The notes under the pieces were generated by a model, which made no database searches, was not told where the DNA came from, and saw only the letters and a list, made by a program, of their open reading frames with translations. From Akkermansia muciniphila (GTDB taxonomy: Bacteria > Verrucomicrobiota > Verrucomicrobiia > Verrucomicrobiales > V1-33), in NCBI GenBank assembly GCA_945861415.1, contig CAMAUV010000006.1, positions 52,859 to 116,858 on the forward strand: a stretch of DNA of 64,000 nucleotides. The letters are read 5' to 3'. Every line of letters starts with the position of its first letter. The first letter of the stretch is position 1. This document shows, in pieces, positions 37,369 to 45,001 of the stretch. A program made the position numbers and the translations under genes.

Positions 37369-38211
37369 TCACTGAGTCTTTGCCGGCAGCGGAAGCGCCT
37401 TCACTCCGAGATGGCTGGCGGAGGGACGCTCAAGACCAGGAATGCCGAGATGAATGGGGCGGTTGAGAATTTGCGGTCCTTTACCAAAGTCCATGACAAG
37501 CGTGGAGGTGCCGCCACCGTCGAGATTGAGCCCTTCCGCACATCCCATTGCCTTGAGCCACTCCCCCAGTTCCGCAGTGGCGGCGCCGCCGCTCCACTTC
37601 TCTTGGCGGCCGTCCACCACCAGCCAGTAGAGCGTGCGGCCGTCTGCGGACACTCCGGCGGCCGTGCGCGGATGCAAATCGCCACCGCCTGGCACCACTT
37701 CACCTCCGCGCAAGACAATGCTGAATCCGCTCACGGCATTCCAGATGCCATCCGTTTTCTTCAGCACCGGTTCAATGCGGGCCTTGTTGTCTTTTGTCAG
37801 GACGAGCGTGGGATATGTATCCTTTTGCTGAGGAGAGACCAATTCACCGCGGCACACCTGCAGGCCGGAAATGTCCAGCCCGGCTCCCTCGGTATTCACC
37901 ACCGGAGCGAACGGCCCGGCATTGATGGCCGCCTGAAGCTGATGCGTCTTCAGGAATGTCGTCGTTCTCTGGGCATCTGTCTCACCCTCCCTCTCCCCGT
38001 TAGCCGGTGTGGCCATGAACTCAACTCCTTTGGCTCGCAGGTCGATTTTAATAACGAAGGCTCGCACCAGCCTTGGTTCCGTGAGCGCGAATTCTGCCCG
38101 GCTGATGCCCTGAAAAATCGGCGTCCACTTCATTTCCGGGATCACCTTCGCCGCCTCACCTCCCATGAGCGGGCCGGCAAGAGTCAGGGAAATCAAAAGA
38201 AACTGTTTCAT
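37369..38211 (-). CDS. Secreted phosphodiester glycosidase-family protein (NAGPA/DUF2233)
   Basis: A 280-residue exported protein with a short Sec leader (cleavage near MGGEAA). The core matches the phosphodiester glycosidase fold: AINAGPF near residue 95, a GFSIVLRGGEV strand, TAAGVSADGRTLYWLVVDGR, and the diagnostic LNLDGGGTSTLV. Family members uncap N-acetylglucosamine phosphodiesters or act on polysaccharides in the envelope. The GDLHPRTAAG segment carries the usual conserved Arg-Thr-Ala. It ends 42 bases before the SDR gene on the same strand. Confidence 0.87.
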   Translation of the reverse strand: MKQFLLISLTLAGPLMGGEAAKVIPEMKWTPIFQGISRAEFALTEPRLVRAFVIKIDLRAKGVEFMATPANGEREGETDAQRTTTFLKTHQLQAAINAGPFAPVVNTEGAGLDISGLQVCRGELVSPQQKDTYPTLVLTKDNKARIEPVLKKTDGIWNAVSGFSIVLRGGEVVPGGGDLHPRTAAGVSADGRTLYWLVVDGRQEKWSGGAATAELGEWLKAMGCAEGLNLDGGGTSTLVMDFGKGPQILNRPIHLGIPGLERPSASHLGVKALPLPAKTQ

Positions 38212-38220
38212 ACTGCGTGA

Positions 38221-38475
38221 CTACAGCGCGGCCTCTATCTTTTTATCAAGATAGAGATTTCCCAGCGCAATGAGGAGCGCCCCGGCAGGGGCATCGATGG
38301 TGAGGATGCCGGCGCGGCGGAGCCTGCGCAGCAGGAGGTTCAGCTCTTCGCTTTAATGCATGGCCTCCAGCAGCGCTGCCTGTGTTTTGGCAGGCGCGCG
38401 GTGCATATCGTCTGCGAGCAAGACGTCTGCGAAGACTAACCCTTTGCGCAGCGAATCAGGGAGCTCCGTGAAGTT
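38221..38475 (-). pseudogene. MoxR-type AAA ATPase relic
   Basis: The minus-strand frame reads [20 protein letters not shown] then [12 protein letters not shown] followed by an in-frame TAA (38353-38355). This is a close match to the Walker B/sensor region of MoxR ATPases ([27 protein letters not shown]). After the stop the same frame continues with LNLLLRRLRRAGILTIDAPA and GALLIALGNLYLDKKIEAAL to TAG 38221-38223, which I do not recognise as MoxR. It looks like an internally deleted fragment of a MoxR locus. It begins in the tail of ssb and has no start codon. Confidence 0.6.
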
Positions 38476-38984
38476 TAAAACGGGATCTCGTCTTCGTCGT
38501 CGAGGCCGGGAGGGAAGGCATCGCCTTCTTGGCGCGCCTGCGGTGGAGCCTGACGCTGAGGCGCGCCGGACGAGCGGGCTGGCGCGCCATCGTCGTAGTG
38601 ATCATCGCTGCGCTGACGGCTTCCACCACCACCACCACCACCGCCCTCCTCACGGGGCCCACCCAGAAATTCGAATTCCTCGCCGATGACTTTCAGGCGG
38701 GACTTTTTTTGCCCCGTCTGCTTGTCGTCCCATGTGTCCAGCTGGAGCCGGCCTTCGACATAGATCGGGCGGCCTTTCTTGAAATACTGAGCAATAATCT
38801 CCGCTGCCTTGCCCCAAAAAGTCACGTCCACAAAGGTGACTTCCTCGCGCAGTTCGCTTTCCACTTTATAGCGGCGATTGATGGCGAGGCCAATGTCCGT
38901 GACGGCCATGCCTTTAGGTGTGTAGCGAACTTCGGGATCGCGGGTGAGATTCCCCATGAGCATAACTTTGTTCAGATTCGGCAT
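38475..38984 (-). CDS. ssb: Single-stranded DNA-binding protein
   Basis: A 169-residue SSB. The OB-fold covers about residues 1-105: [33 protein letters not shown] and [20 protein letters not shown] in family order. A glycine run of nine and a Gln/Arg/Pro-rich linker follow, then the acidic tip DDEDEIPF that recruits replication and repair partners. Start ATG 38984 is standard. It stands alone, upstream of the MoxR relic, with which it shares the last few bases. Confidence 0.97.
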   Translation of the reverse strand: MPNLNKVMLMGNLTRDPEVRYTPKGMAVTDIGLAINRRYKVESELREEVTFVDVTFWGKAAEIIAQYFKKGRPIYVEGRLQLDTWDDKQTGQKKSRLKVIGEEFEFLGGPREEGGGGGGGGSRQRSDDHYDDGAPARSSGAPQRQAPPQARQEGDAFPPGLDDEDEIPF

Positions 38985-39059
38985 AACTGGCGGTGTTGAG
39001 GTGTAATTTGGCAGAGTTAAGCGGGGCGGACCTGCATGGGCAATGGATAAATCGCCCCA

Positions 39060-40451
39060 TCATTTTCCCGGGCGTGCCGGCCAATTGGGTGAATCTGTGC
39101 GGGCGCCGTCGAGCCATCTGGCGAGGTTTTTTGCAAGGGAGGGCTCCTTCGCTGCGAGGTCGATCCTTTCGGCAGGGTCGCTCTGCAGGTCGTAAAGCGC
39201 AAGTGACCGACCCATGGGTCGGATGCCCTTCCAGCGGCCCTGATAGAGCGCGGCCTGACGGAACCCGCCCTCATGGAATTCCCAGTAAAGGTAGTCGTGG
39301 GCTTTTTGCTCTTTGCCGAGCAGGGCGGGCGCAAAACTTATGCTGTTACAGTCCGCGGGCAGGGCCGCGCCGGAAAGTTCGCAGGCCGTGGCCATCCAAT
39401 CGCCGAAATATGCGACGTGCTTCTGTTCCGTTCCCGCTGCCACTTTGCCCCGCCACCATGCGATGGCGGGCACCCGAATCCCGCCGTCCGTGAGGCTGCG
39501 CTTGAGTCCGCTGAACCGCCCGGCGGGAGCAAAACGCTGCACGTTGTGGCTGGACTCATTGTGCGGGCCGTTGTCGCTGGTGAAAATGACCAGCGTTTTC
39601 TCTGCGATGCCCAGCTTCTGCAACTCGTTCATCATACGGCCCACATAGCTGTCCATGCGAGTGACCATGGCTGCCTGGCCTTTGTCCTGCGCGGACCAGT
39701 CTTTGTCTGCGTAGGAGCCAAGGTCAGGCACCTCTGTGCCGTCCTTCAGCACGCGGTTCCGCTCATTGTTGGCATGAGGCACCACCATGCTCCAGTAAAG
39801 GAAGAACGGGCGGTCGGATTTGGCATTGTCGCGCACAAACTGCAGAGACTCGTCTGCGAAGAGATCATCCGCGTACATCTTGCGTTCTGTGGCATAGCCA
39901 CCGTGCTGGTCGCCGACCGGGGTGACCACATTTGGTAGTGGCACCCGTTCTTCATTTTTCCAGAGAAAGTCCGGGTAATGATTGTGCGCGTGGGTCTGAT
40001 TGAGGTAGCCGTAGAAGTAATCGAAGCCCTGTTTGTGCGGCAGTCCGCTCGCGGCCGGTCCTTCATCCCCAAGCCCCCATTTCCCAACCAGAGCAGTGCG
40101 GTAGCCCGCCTGCTGGAGCACGCGCGCCACAGTAACTTCCCCGTCGTGCAGCGCCTGAAGTTCACGTCGCTCTTTACCGGCATTGCCCCGCACGCGGGTT
40201 CGGCCCTGATGCTGCCCGGTCATGAGCACCGAGCGCGAAGGCGCGCAGACGGTAGCCCCAGCGTAGAACTGCGTGAAGCGCATGCCCTCCCGGGCCATGC
40301 GGTCGAGACAGGGCGTCTGAATGATCTTCTGTCCATAACAGCCCAGCTCCGCATAACCGAGATCATCCGCCATGATCCAGATCAGATTCGGCCGGTCCGC
40401 AGCGTGCAGTCGGATGGTCAGAAGGAGGAGGACGAAGAGTCGAAGAGTCAT
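39060..40451 (-). CDS. Secreted sulfatase
   Basis: A 463-residue exported enzyme that hydrolyses sulfate esters, usually on polysaccharides. After the Sec leader (cleavage near LHAADR) comes LIWIMADDLGYAELGCYG with the two metal-binding Asp residues, then C69-APSR, the C-x-P-S-R motif whose cysteine becomes formylglycine. ALVGKWGLGDEG, FFLYWSMVVPHANNE and VIFTSDNGPHNE supply further calcium and sulfate ligands. All are intact. No anaerobic maturase gene is nearby. Sulfatases of this type abound in Planctomycetota and Verrucomicrobiota that feed on algal glycans. Confidence 0.94.
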   Translation of the reverse strand: MTLRLFVLLLLTIRLHAADRPNLIWIMADDLGYAELGCYGQKIIQTPCLDRMAREGMRFTQFYAGATVCAPSRSVLMTGQHQGRTRVRGNAGKERRELQALHDGEVTVARVLQQAGYRTALVGKWGLGDEGPAASGLPHKQGFDYFYGYLNQTHAHNHYPDFLWKNEERVPLPNVVTPVGDQHGGYATERKMYADDLFADESLQFVRDNAKSDRPFFLYWSMVVPHANNERNRVLKDGTEVPDLGSYADKDWSAQDKGQAAMVTRMDSYVGRMMNELQKLGIAEKTLVIFTSDNGPHNESSHNVQRFAPAGRFSGLKRSLTDGGIRVPAIAWWRGKVAAGTEQKHVAYFGDWMATACELSGAALPADCNSISFAPALLGKEQKAHDYLYWEFHEGGFRQAALYQGRWKGIRPMGRSLALYDLQSDPAERIDLAAKEPSLAKNLARWLDGARTDSPNWPARPGK

Positions 40452-40521
40452 CCCAGGAACTCCACCCGCGCAGGCGCTTTGCGCAAGCGGCTCTGCGCGT
40501 AGCGGGCGCGGGGGTGCCCCG

Positions 40522-40743
40522 TCATTTACCCTGACAAACGGGCAGCCACGCGAGAAATTCCGACGGTCGGAGTCTCATGCTCACGATGTTTGTTTCCTTG
40601 AGGCCCAGCAGATCCGCCGCCACCATTTCTATGAAGTAGTAGAGGTCACTAGCCGTGATGTTTTGCAGCGCCTACCGGCGGAGCTCTGTTGCTGCGGAGG
40701 GAGTCGTCGATCAATTGTGCCAATTTCTGTTCAAGTGTTGTTT
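40522..40743 (-). pseudogene. Possible frameshifted gene relic
   Basis: On the minus strand TLEQKLAQLIDDSLRSNRAPP reads in one frame, and after a shift QNITASDLYYFIEMVAADLL, GLKETNIVSMRLRPSEFLAW and LPVCQGK follow to TGA 40522-40524. Both halves have protein-like amphipathic composition and neither has a start codon. I recognise no family. It fills most of the gap between the sulfatase and metallopeptidase genes. Confidence 0.3.
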
Positions 40744-40787
40744 TCGTGGCGCGATTTTACCAAACCGCTCTTATCACCCCAGCCACT

Positions 40788-41486
40788 TCAGGGTTTGCCC
40801 CAGACTTTTTCGAGCATGGCGAAGACTTCCGGCTCCTGGGCTTTGAGCTCCGCGCGGTTGAAGGGCTCGAAGTCGTTGACCCCAAAAAAGCTTTCGGTCA
40901 TTTCGGCGAAGAACTCCTTCTCATTCGTCAAACCATAATGCCGAGTGAGCCCGCCATCGATGTGGGGAATGCGGTTATAGCGAGTCTGCTGCCGCCACTT
41001 TTCCCAGACGGCTTTGACCTCGGTGTTATCAAATCCGAGCACCTGATCGTGATAGGCATGACTCAGCTCATGCAGCATCGACCACGGCTGGATGAGATGA
41101 TGCCGCCGCGAGGACCATTCTTTGGCGTTGGGAATATGCACGGCTTTTTCCAGTTCGGCGCTGTAGCTGTTGTCTTTGAGCCAGCCGGCGGAGGGATGAT
41201 ACTGCGCAGGAACAAGTTTTCCGTGGGTGAGATCGATCTGGATAAGCACCTTCCGCAGCCGCTCTGTTTTATCCGCTGGGAGGATAAAAGCGACTTCGTA
41301 GAGCCGGTTGGAAAGGAGCCGCAGGGCATGGTCGCCGGTGGCCTTGCCTTCGCCGGAAAGGAGCCGGTCATCGATGCGAACGCTCCAGCCTTCGATCTGG
41401 CGGGTGGTGTGGGATGCGGGTTTGGGTGCCTCTTCGGCGAAGAGAGAACTAAGAGAGCAAAAGAGGAAAAAGAGGAGTGCGCGCAT
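40788..41486 (-). CDS. Secreted HExxH metallopeptidase-like protein
   Basis: A 232-residue exported protein with a signal peptide (cleavage near LFAEEA). It has a clear zinc-binding helix, H139-ELSH-143 in MLHELSHAYHDQVLG, and a second helix 48 residues on (EKEFFAEMTESFFG) with E195 as the probable third ligand, the gluzincin arrangement. A conserved YNRIPHIDG and RHYGLTN stretch lies between them and may bind substrate. The N-terminal 100 residues have a beta-rich character. I cannot assign a known peptidase family with confidence; small gluzincins of this kind recur in Verrucomicrobiota and Planctomycetota. Confidence 0.7.
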   Translation of the reverse strand: MRALLFFLFCSLSSLFAEEAPKPASHTTRQIEGWSVRIDDRLLSGEGKATGDHALRLLSNRLYEVAFILPADKTERLRKVLIQIDLTHGKLVPAQYHPSAGWLKDNSYSAELEKAVHIPNAKEWSSRRHHLIQPWSMLHELSHAYHDQVLGFDNTEVKAVWEKWRQQTRYNRIPHIDGGLTRHYGLTNEKEFFAEMTESFFGVNDFEPFNRAELKAQEPEVFAMLEKVWGKP

Positions 41487-41629
41487 AGGACGCGACCTAA
41501 AAAGGGGCTCGGCCCGGATGCAATATGCAATCCTGCTGCATCGCCCGCATGTTCACGGAAGACATTCCGCGGCAGACCTTCAGCATTTTCCAATGGCGCA
41601 GGGCGGGCAGCAGTGACATAGATACCGTC

Positions 41630-42313
41630 ATGAAACTTCCGCTCCCCGTATTTGCCTTCCTTGCTGCGCTGTCCGCCGCCGCCTGCGCTGGCATTGAGTT
41701 TGAAAAAACGGAACTCCACCTTAAGGCCAAAGCGGATGACGCGGAAATCGCTGCTGATTTCAAGTTTAAGATCACCGGGGACAAGCCGGTGAAGATTACG
41801 GACATCAACCCTACCTGCTCTTGCCTCAAGGCTGAGACAAAAGACGGGCGCACGGAATTCAAGCCCGGCGAAGAGGGGGTGCTGCAAAGCGTTTTCCAGC
41901 TGGGCTCGTTCGAGGGCGTAGTGGGCAAACAAATCCTCGTCTCGACGGACAACCCGGCGCAGAATGAACTCACGCTCATGGTAAAGGTCGAAATTCCGCT
42001 GATCTATAAAGCAGAGCCGGAGAGCCTTACATGGGAGCTCAATGAGGAGCCAAAAGCCAAGACGATCAAGATCAGCATCGTGGGCGAAAAAGACATCGCG
42101 GTGACGGGCCTAGTGAGTTCCCGGGAAGGCATGGCGGCAGAGGTGAAGGAACTCAAAAAGGGGCGTGAGTATGAGATTTCGCTCACGCCGCGAAGCACGG
42201 CAGAGTCCATGCTGGGTTTTGTGCGCGCGGAGACAGACGCACCCTATCCGCGTCACAAGAAGAAGCTGCTGTTCTTCAACATCAAACGCGCCCCGGCGGC
42301 CCCGCCCAAATAA
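41630..42313 (+). CDS. Exported DUF1573-domain protein
   Basis: A 227-residue protein with a signal peptide; the AAAC at residues 16-19 could be a weak lipobox. Residues about 22-135 are a DUF1573 domain: a beta-sandwich with FKITGDKPVKITDINPTCSC and the C63-x-C65 pair typical of the family, then FKPGEEGVLQSVF and LVSTDNPAQNELTLMVK. A second beta domain follows. DUF1573 function is unknown; such proteins are exported and often sit near redox genes. I chose ATG 41630, which starts the leader; the frame is open further upstream without leader character. The rhodanese gene overlaps its stop (TAATG). Confidence 0.85.
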   Translation: MKLPLPVFAFLAALSAAACAGIEFEKTELHLKAKADDAEIAADFKFKITGDKPVKITDINPTCSCLKAETKDGRTEFKPGEEGVLQSVFQLGSFEGVVGKQILVSTDNPAQNELTLMVKVEIPLIYKAEPESLTWELNEEPKAKTIKISIVGEKDIAVTGLVSSREGMAAEVKELKKGREYEISLTPRSTAESMLGFVRAETDAPYPRHKKKLLFFNIKRAPAAPPK

Positions 42314-42768
42314 TGCTGCTGCGCATGGCATGCCAGACGGCGGTGCTGCTGGCCCTTGCGGCGGCCGGGGCCTTCGCCACATGGAAATGGCACCCTAATG
42401 CGCCTGCCCTAGGCCTTGTGGAGGAATCTGCGTCTCCGGGCGAAATCTCAATAAAAAACGCGCTCGGTCTGGTAAAAGAAAAGCGCATCATTTGGCTGGA
42501 TGCGCGCAGCAGCCAGCAGTTTTCCAAAGGCCACATCGACGGTGCCCTGCCGCTCAATGAACAGGAATGGGAGGAGCAGGTGGTGGCTGTTTTTGATGCC
42601 CTGCAAAACGACAGCGGAAAAAGCACCGTGGTCATTTACTGCGATGCCCAGCGCTGCGAGTCCAGCCGCCGAATCCGGGACAAAATGCTACAACTGCCGC
42701 TGGGCGACTTGACCATCCTTGTGCTGCACGGCGGTTACCCCGCGTGGCAGGTGGTTCAGGGAAAATGA
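42313..42768 (+). CDS. Membrane-anchored rhodanese-like protein
   Basis: A 151-residue protein with one N-terminal hydrophobic segment (AVLLALAAAGAFATWKW) and a rhodanese domain at about 45-150. The fold markers are IIWLDARSSQQFSKGHIDGA and VVIYCDAQRCESSRRI; the active-site loop starts at Cys110, and the loop has CDAQRC, where CxxGxR is more usual. LVLHGGYPAWQ closes the domain. It should move or hold sulfane sulfur in the periplasm. The gene overlaps the stop of the DUF1573 gene by one base (TAATG), so the two are cotranslated and probably act together. Confidence 0.85.
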   Translation: MLLRMACQTAVLLALAAAGAFATWKWHPNAPALGLVEESASPGEISIKNALGLVKEKRIIWLDARSSQQFSKGHIDGALPLNEQEWEEQVVAVFDALQNDSGKSTVVIYCDAQRCESSRRIRDKMLQLPLGDLTILVLHGGYPAWQVVQGK

Positions 42769-42847
42769 ACCCTACCAGTCCCGGTGACCCCGGTGAGGGC
42801 CGCCGTGGTTTTTGAGTTTGACGCTTGGCGGTCTCATTCGCCGTGCC

Positions 42848-43453
42848 ATGTATGCCTTCATGCCGCGACCTTCCCGCATCTCCGATCCCCGCCAGCTTCC
42901 CGACGCCCGGCGCCACAAGCACACCGACTATTCCAAGGCGGTGCAAACGGGCGACGAATCAGACCTGCGCGCCATCGTCCAGTCCGCGGACGCTCCTCTC
43001 ATCCTGATCCTTGATCAGGTGACTGATCCACACAATCTGGGCGCGTGTCTGCGCACCGCGGATGCGGCCGGCGTGCACGCGGTGGTGGTGCCGAAGGACC
43101 ATTCCGCAACTCTCACCGACACCGTGCGGCACATCGCCTGTGGGGCGGCGGAGACCGTGCCCTTCATCCAGGTAACCAATCTGGCCCGCACCATGGAAAA
43201 CCTGAAGGAGTGGGGTGTCTGGCTGACCGGCACTGCCGAAGAAGCGGAGAAGAGTCTCTACGACATGGACTTTAAAGGCCCCACCGGTATCGTCATGGGC
43301 GCAGAGGGTCCCGGCATGAGGAGACTCACCGGAGAGAAGTGCGATTTCCTGATTCGCATCCCCATGCAGGGTAAGGTGCCCTGCCTGAATGTCTCAGTCG
43401 CTACCGGCGTGTGCTTGTTTGAGGTAGTGCGGCAGCGCATGGCGCCAGCGTAG
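42848..43453 (+). CDS. SpoU-family RNA 2'-O-methyltransferase, RlmB-like
   Basis: A 201-residue protein with a SPOUT knot fold. Motif 1 is [17 protein letters not shown], motif 2 is [13 protein letters not shown] and motif 3 is [18 protein letters not shown], where the usual Ser before LNVS is Cys. It should methylate a ribose 2'-O of rRNA or tRNA using SAM. The N-terminal L30-like substrate domain found in RlmB is missing; only about 50 residues precede the catalytic domain. ATG 42848 is favoured over a TTG at 42812. Assignment to RlmB rather than another TrmH-like enzyme is uncertain. Confidence 0.8.
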   Translation: MYAFMPRPSRISDPRQLPDARRHKHTDYSKAVQTGDESDLRAIVQSADAPLILILDQVTDPHNLGACLRTADAAGVHAVVVPKDHSATLTDTVRHIACGAAETVPFIQVTNLARTMENLKEWGVWLTGTAEEAEKSLYDMDFKGPTGIVMGAEGPGMRRLTGEKCDFLIRIPMQGKVPCLNVSVATGVCLFEVVRQRMAPA

Positions 43454-43495
43454 CGTGGGCGGAGGCAGGCCTGTCCGGCATCCTCATCTGCCGGG

Positions 43496-43507
43496 AATTT
43501 TGGATTT
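43496..43507 (+). promoter_or_regulatory. AATTTTGGATTT motif before an oxidoreductase gene
   Basis: AATTTTGGATTT, followed by ACGCA, lies 31 bp before the start codon at 43539. The same 12-mer, followed by GCACGCA, occurs 62 bp before the paralogous gene at 45002. Shared location suggests a promoter or operator element. Confidence 0.35.
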
Positions 43508-43538
43508 ACGCAGCACGGGAACCGCGTCATATGAAAGC

Positions 43539-44858
43539 ATGATCCACCGCCGCCGCTTTCTCACCGCCGCCTCTGCTGCCGCCGCTTTCTCCGCCGTGCC
43601 CATCCTGCGTGCGCAGGATGGGCAGAAGAAATACCGCACGGCTCTCATCGGATCGGGCTGGTGGGGCATGAATATTCTCCGGGAGGCCCTCGCTCACGGT
43701 CAAACGCTGTGCGTGGCCCTGTGCGATGCGGACGCAGATAAACTGGAACACTGCTCGGAAGAGGTGAACCAGCTCACTGGCGGCACGCCCAAGATCTTCC
43801 ACGACTACCGCGAATTGCTGGAAAAGGAGAAACCGGAAGTAGTCATCATCGCCACACCGGACCACTGGCACGCGCTGCAGACCATAGCTGCGGTGAAGGC
43901 CGGGGCGCATGTCTTTGTGGAGAAGCCCACGGGGCACACGGTGCAGGAAAGTCGCGCCATGGTCAAAGCGGCGCAGGATACCGGACGCACGGTCCAAGTG
44001 GGGCTGCACCGCCGCATCGGCCCTCATCACGTGAACGCGCTCAAATTTCTCCGCGACGGGAAGGTGGGTAAAGTCGGCGCCGTGCGCTGCTTCGTTCACT
44101 ATCCCGGTGGCAAAGAGAATCCGAAGCCCAACCAGAAAACGCCGGAGAACATTGATTGGGATCTCTACTGCGGGCCGGCCCCGCTGCGTGCGTTCAATTC
44201 CAAAATCCATCCCGGCGGCTGGCGGCAGTTCATGGATTTCGCCAACGGCCAGATTGGTGACTGGGGCGTGCACTGGCTGGACCAGTTTATGCTCTGGACC
44301 GAGGAAAGAGGGCCACGCCGAGTCTTCAGCAGCGGCGGGCGCCCTATCTCAGGGCCGGCGGTGAACACAGAGAAAGAAATGACCACGGACGCTCCGGAGG
44401 AACAGATCGCCGTCTTTGATTTCGAGGGCTTTACGGCCACATGGGAGCACCGGAAATTTGCAGCCAACAGTGCCGAGAAGCACAATATCGGCGTCTATTT
44501 CTACGGTACTGAAGGAACGCTCCACATCGGCTGGCGCGATGGATGGACATTCTATCCATCGAATGAAAAAGCGCAGACCATTCACGAAGACCACCAGCTT
44601 CAGGAACCGGACGGTCACAGCATGAAGCTGCTCTGGGCGGACTTCATCCGCAGCATCGAGACCAAAGGAAAGCCTGCTGCCACGATTGAGAGCGCCCACC
44701 GTTCCAGCGTGCTGCCCATGCTCGCGAATCTCTCGCTCAAATTGGGCCGCAGCCTTACATGGGATGCGGAGAAGGAATTGGTCGTGAATGACGCCGAGGC
44801 GGCGAAGGGCCTGCGGCGCGACTACCGGGGGCCGTGGCAGTATCCTGGGGCAGAATGA
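43539..44858 (+). CDS. Tat-exported Gfo/Idh/MocA-family oxidoreductase
   Basis: A 439-residue NAD(P)-dependent oxidoreductase with a Tat leader (HRRRFLTAASAAAAFSAVP, cleavage near LRAQDG). The Rossmann domain begins ALIGSGWWGMNIL, and VVIIATPDHWHAL and EKPTGHTVQES follow, with the family lysine. GQIGDWGVHWLDQFMLW marks the C-terminal sheet domain. Sugar or inositol derivatives are the usual substrates. ATG 43539 is chosen because it opens the leader; the frame runs upstream to 43455. The next gene is a paralogue, 143 bp downstream, with the same AATTTTGGATTT element ahead of it. Confidence 0.92.
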   Translation: MIHRRRFLTAASAAAAFSAVPILRAQDGQKKYRTALIGSGWWGMNILREALAHGQTLCVALCDADADKLEHCSEEVNQLTGGTPKIFHDYRELLEKEKPEVVIIATPDHWHALQTIAAVKAGAHVFVEKPTGHTVQESRAMVKAAQDTGRTVQVGLHRRIGPHHVNALKFLRDGKVGKVGAVRCFVHYPGGKENPKPNQKTPENIDWDLYCGPAPLRAFNSKIHPGGWRQFMDFANGQIGDWGVHWLDQFMLWTEERGPRRVFSSGGRPISGPAVNTEKEMTTDAPEEQIAVFDFEGFTATWEHRKFAANSAEKHNIGVYFYGTEGTLHIGWRDGWTFYPSNEKAQTIHEDHQLQEPDGHSMKLLWADFIRSIETKGKPAATIESAHRSSVLPMLANLSLKLGRSLTWDAEKELVVNDAEAAKGLRRDYRGPWQYPGAE

Positions 44859-44886
44859 CGAAATCCGATGCCAAAATCCGAAGGGC
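44853..44886 (+). repeat. Mini-repeat of the ATGACGAAATCCGA type
   Basis: GAATGACGAAATCCGATGCC followed by AAAATCCGAAGGGC begins at the stop codon of the oxidoreductase gene (TGA 44856-44858 is part of it). ATGACGAAATCCGA recurs at 50260-50273 after lepA. Confidence 0.5.
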
Positions 44887-44927
44887 TTGTTTGACGAAGT
44901 GAACTGAGCGCGCTGGGAGGTGCGCGA

Positions 44928-44939
44928 AATTTTGGATTT
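44928..44939 (+). promoter_or_regulatory. AATTTTGGATTT motif, second copy
   Basis: Identical 12-mer to that at 43496-43507, again ahead of a Gfo/Idh/MocA gene (62 bp before 45002) and again followed within three bases by CGCA. It partly resembles the reverse complement of the neighbouring mini-repeat (CCAAAATCC), so it may derive from that family. Confidence 0.35.
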
Positions 44940-45001
44940 GCACGCAAGGTTGCGATGCATTTCCCGCGTAGTGGTGACGTCCCCACTTTACTTCATCCAC
45001 T

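Noticed and set aside
36583..38220. 545-codon plus-strand frame
   Set aside because: It is antisense to the SDR and phosphodiester glycosidase genes, whose motifs are clear on the other strand.
38620..38660. Short glycine-codon repeat (CCACCACCACCACCA on the plus strand)
   Set aside because: It is the normal glycine-rich linker of SSB, not an independent repeat element.
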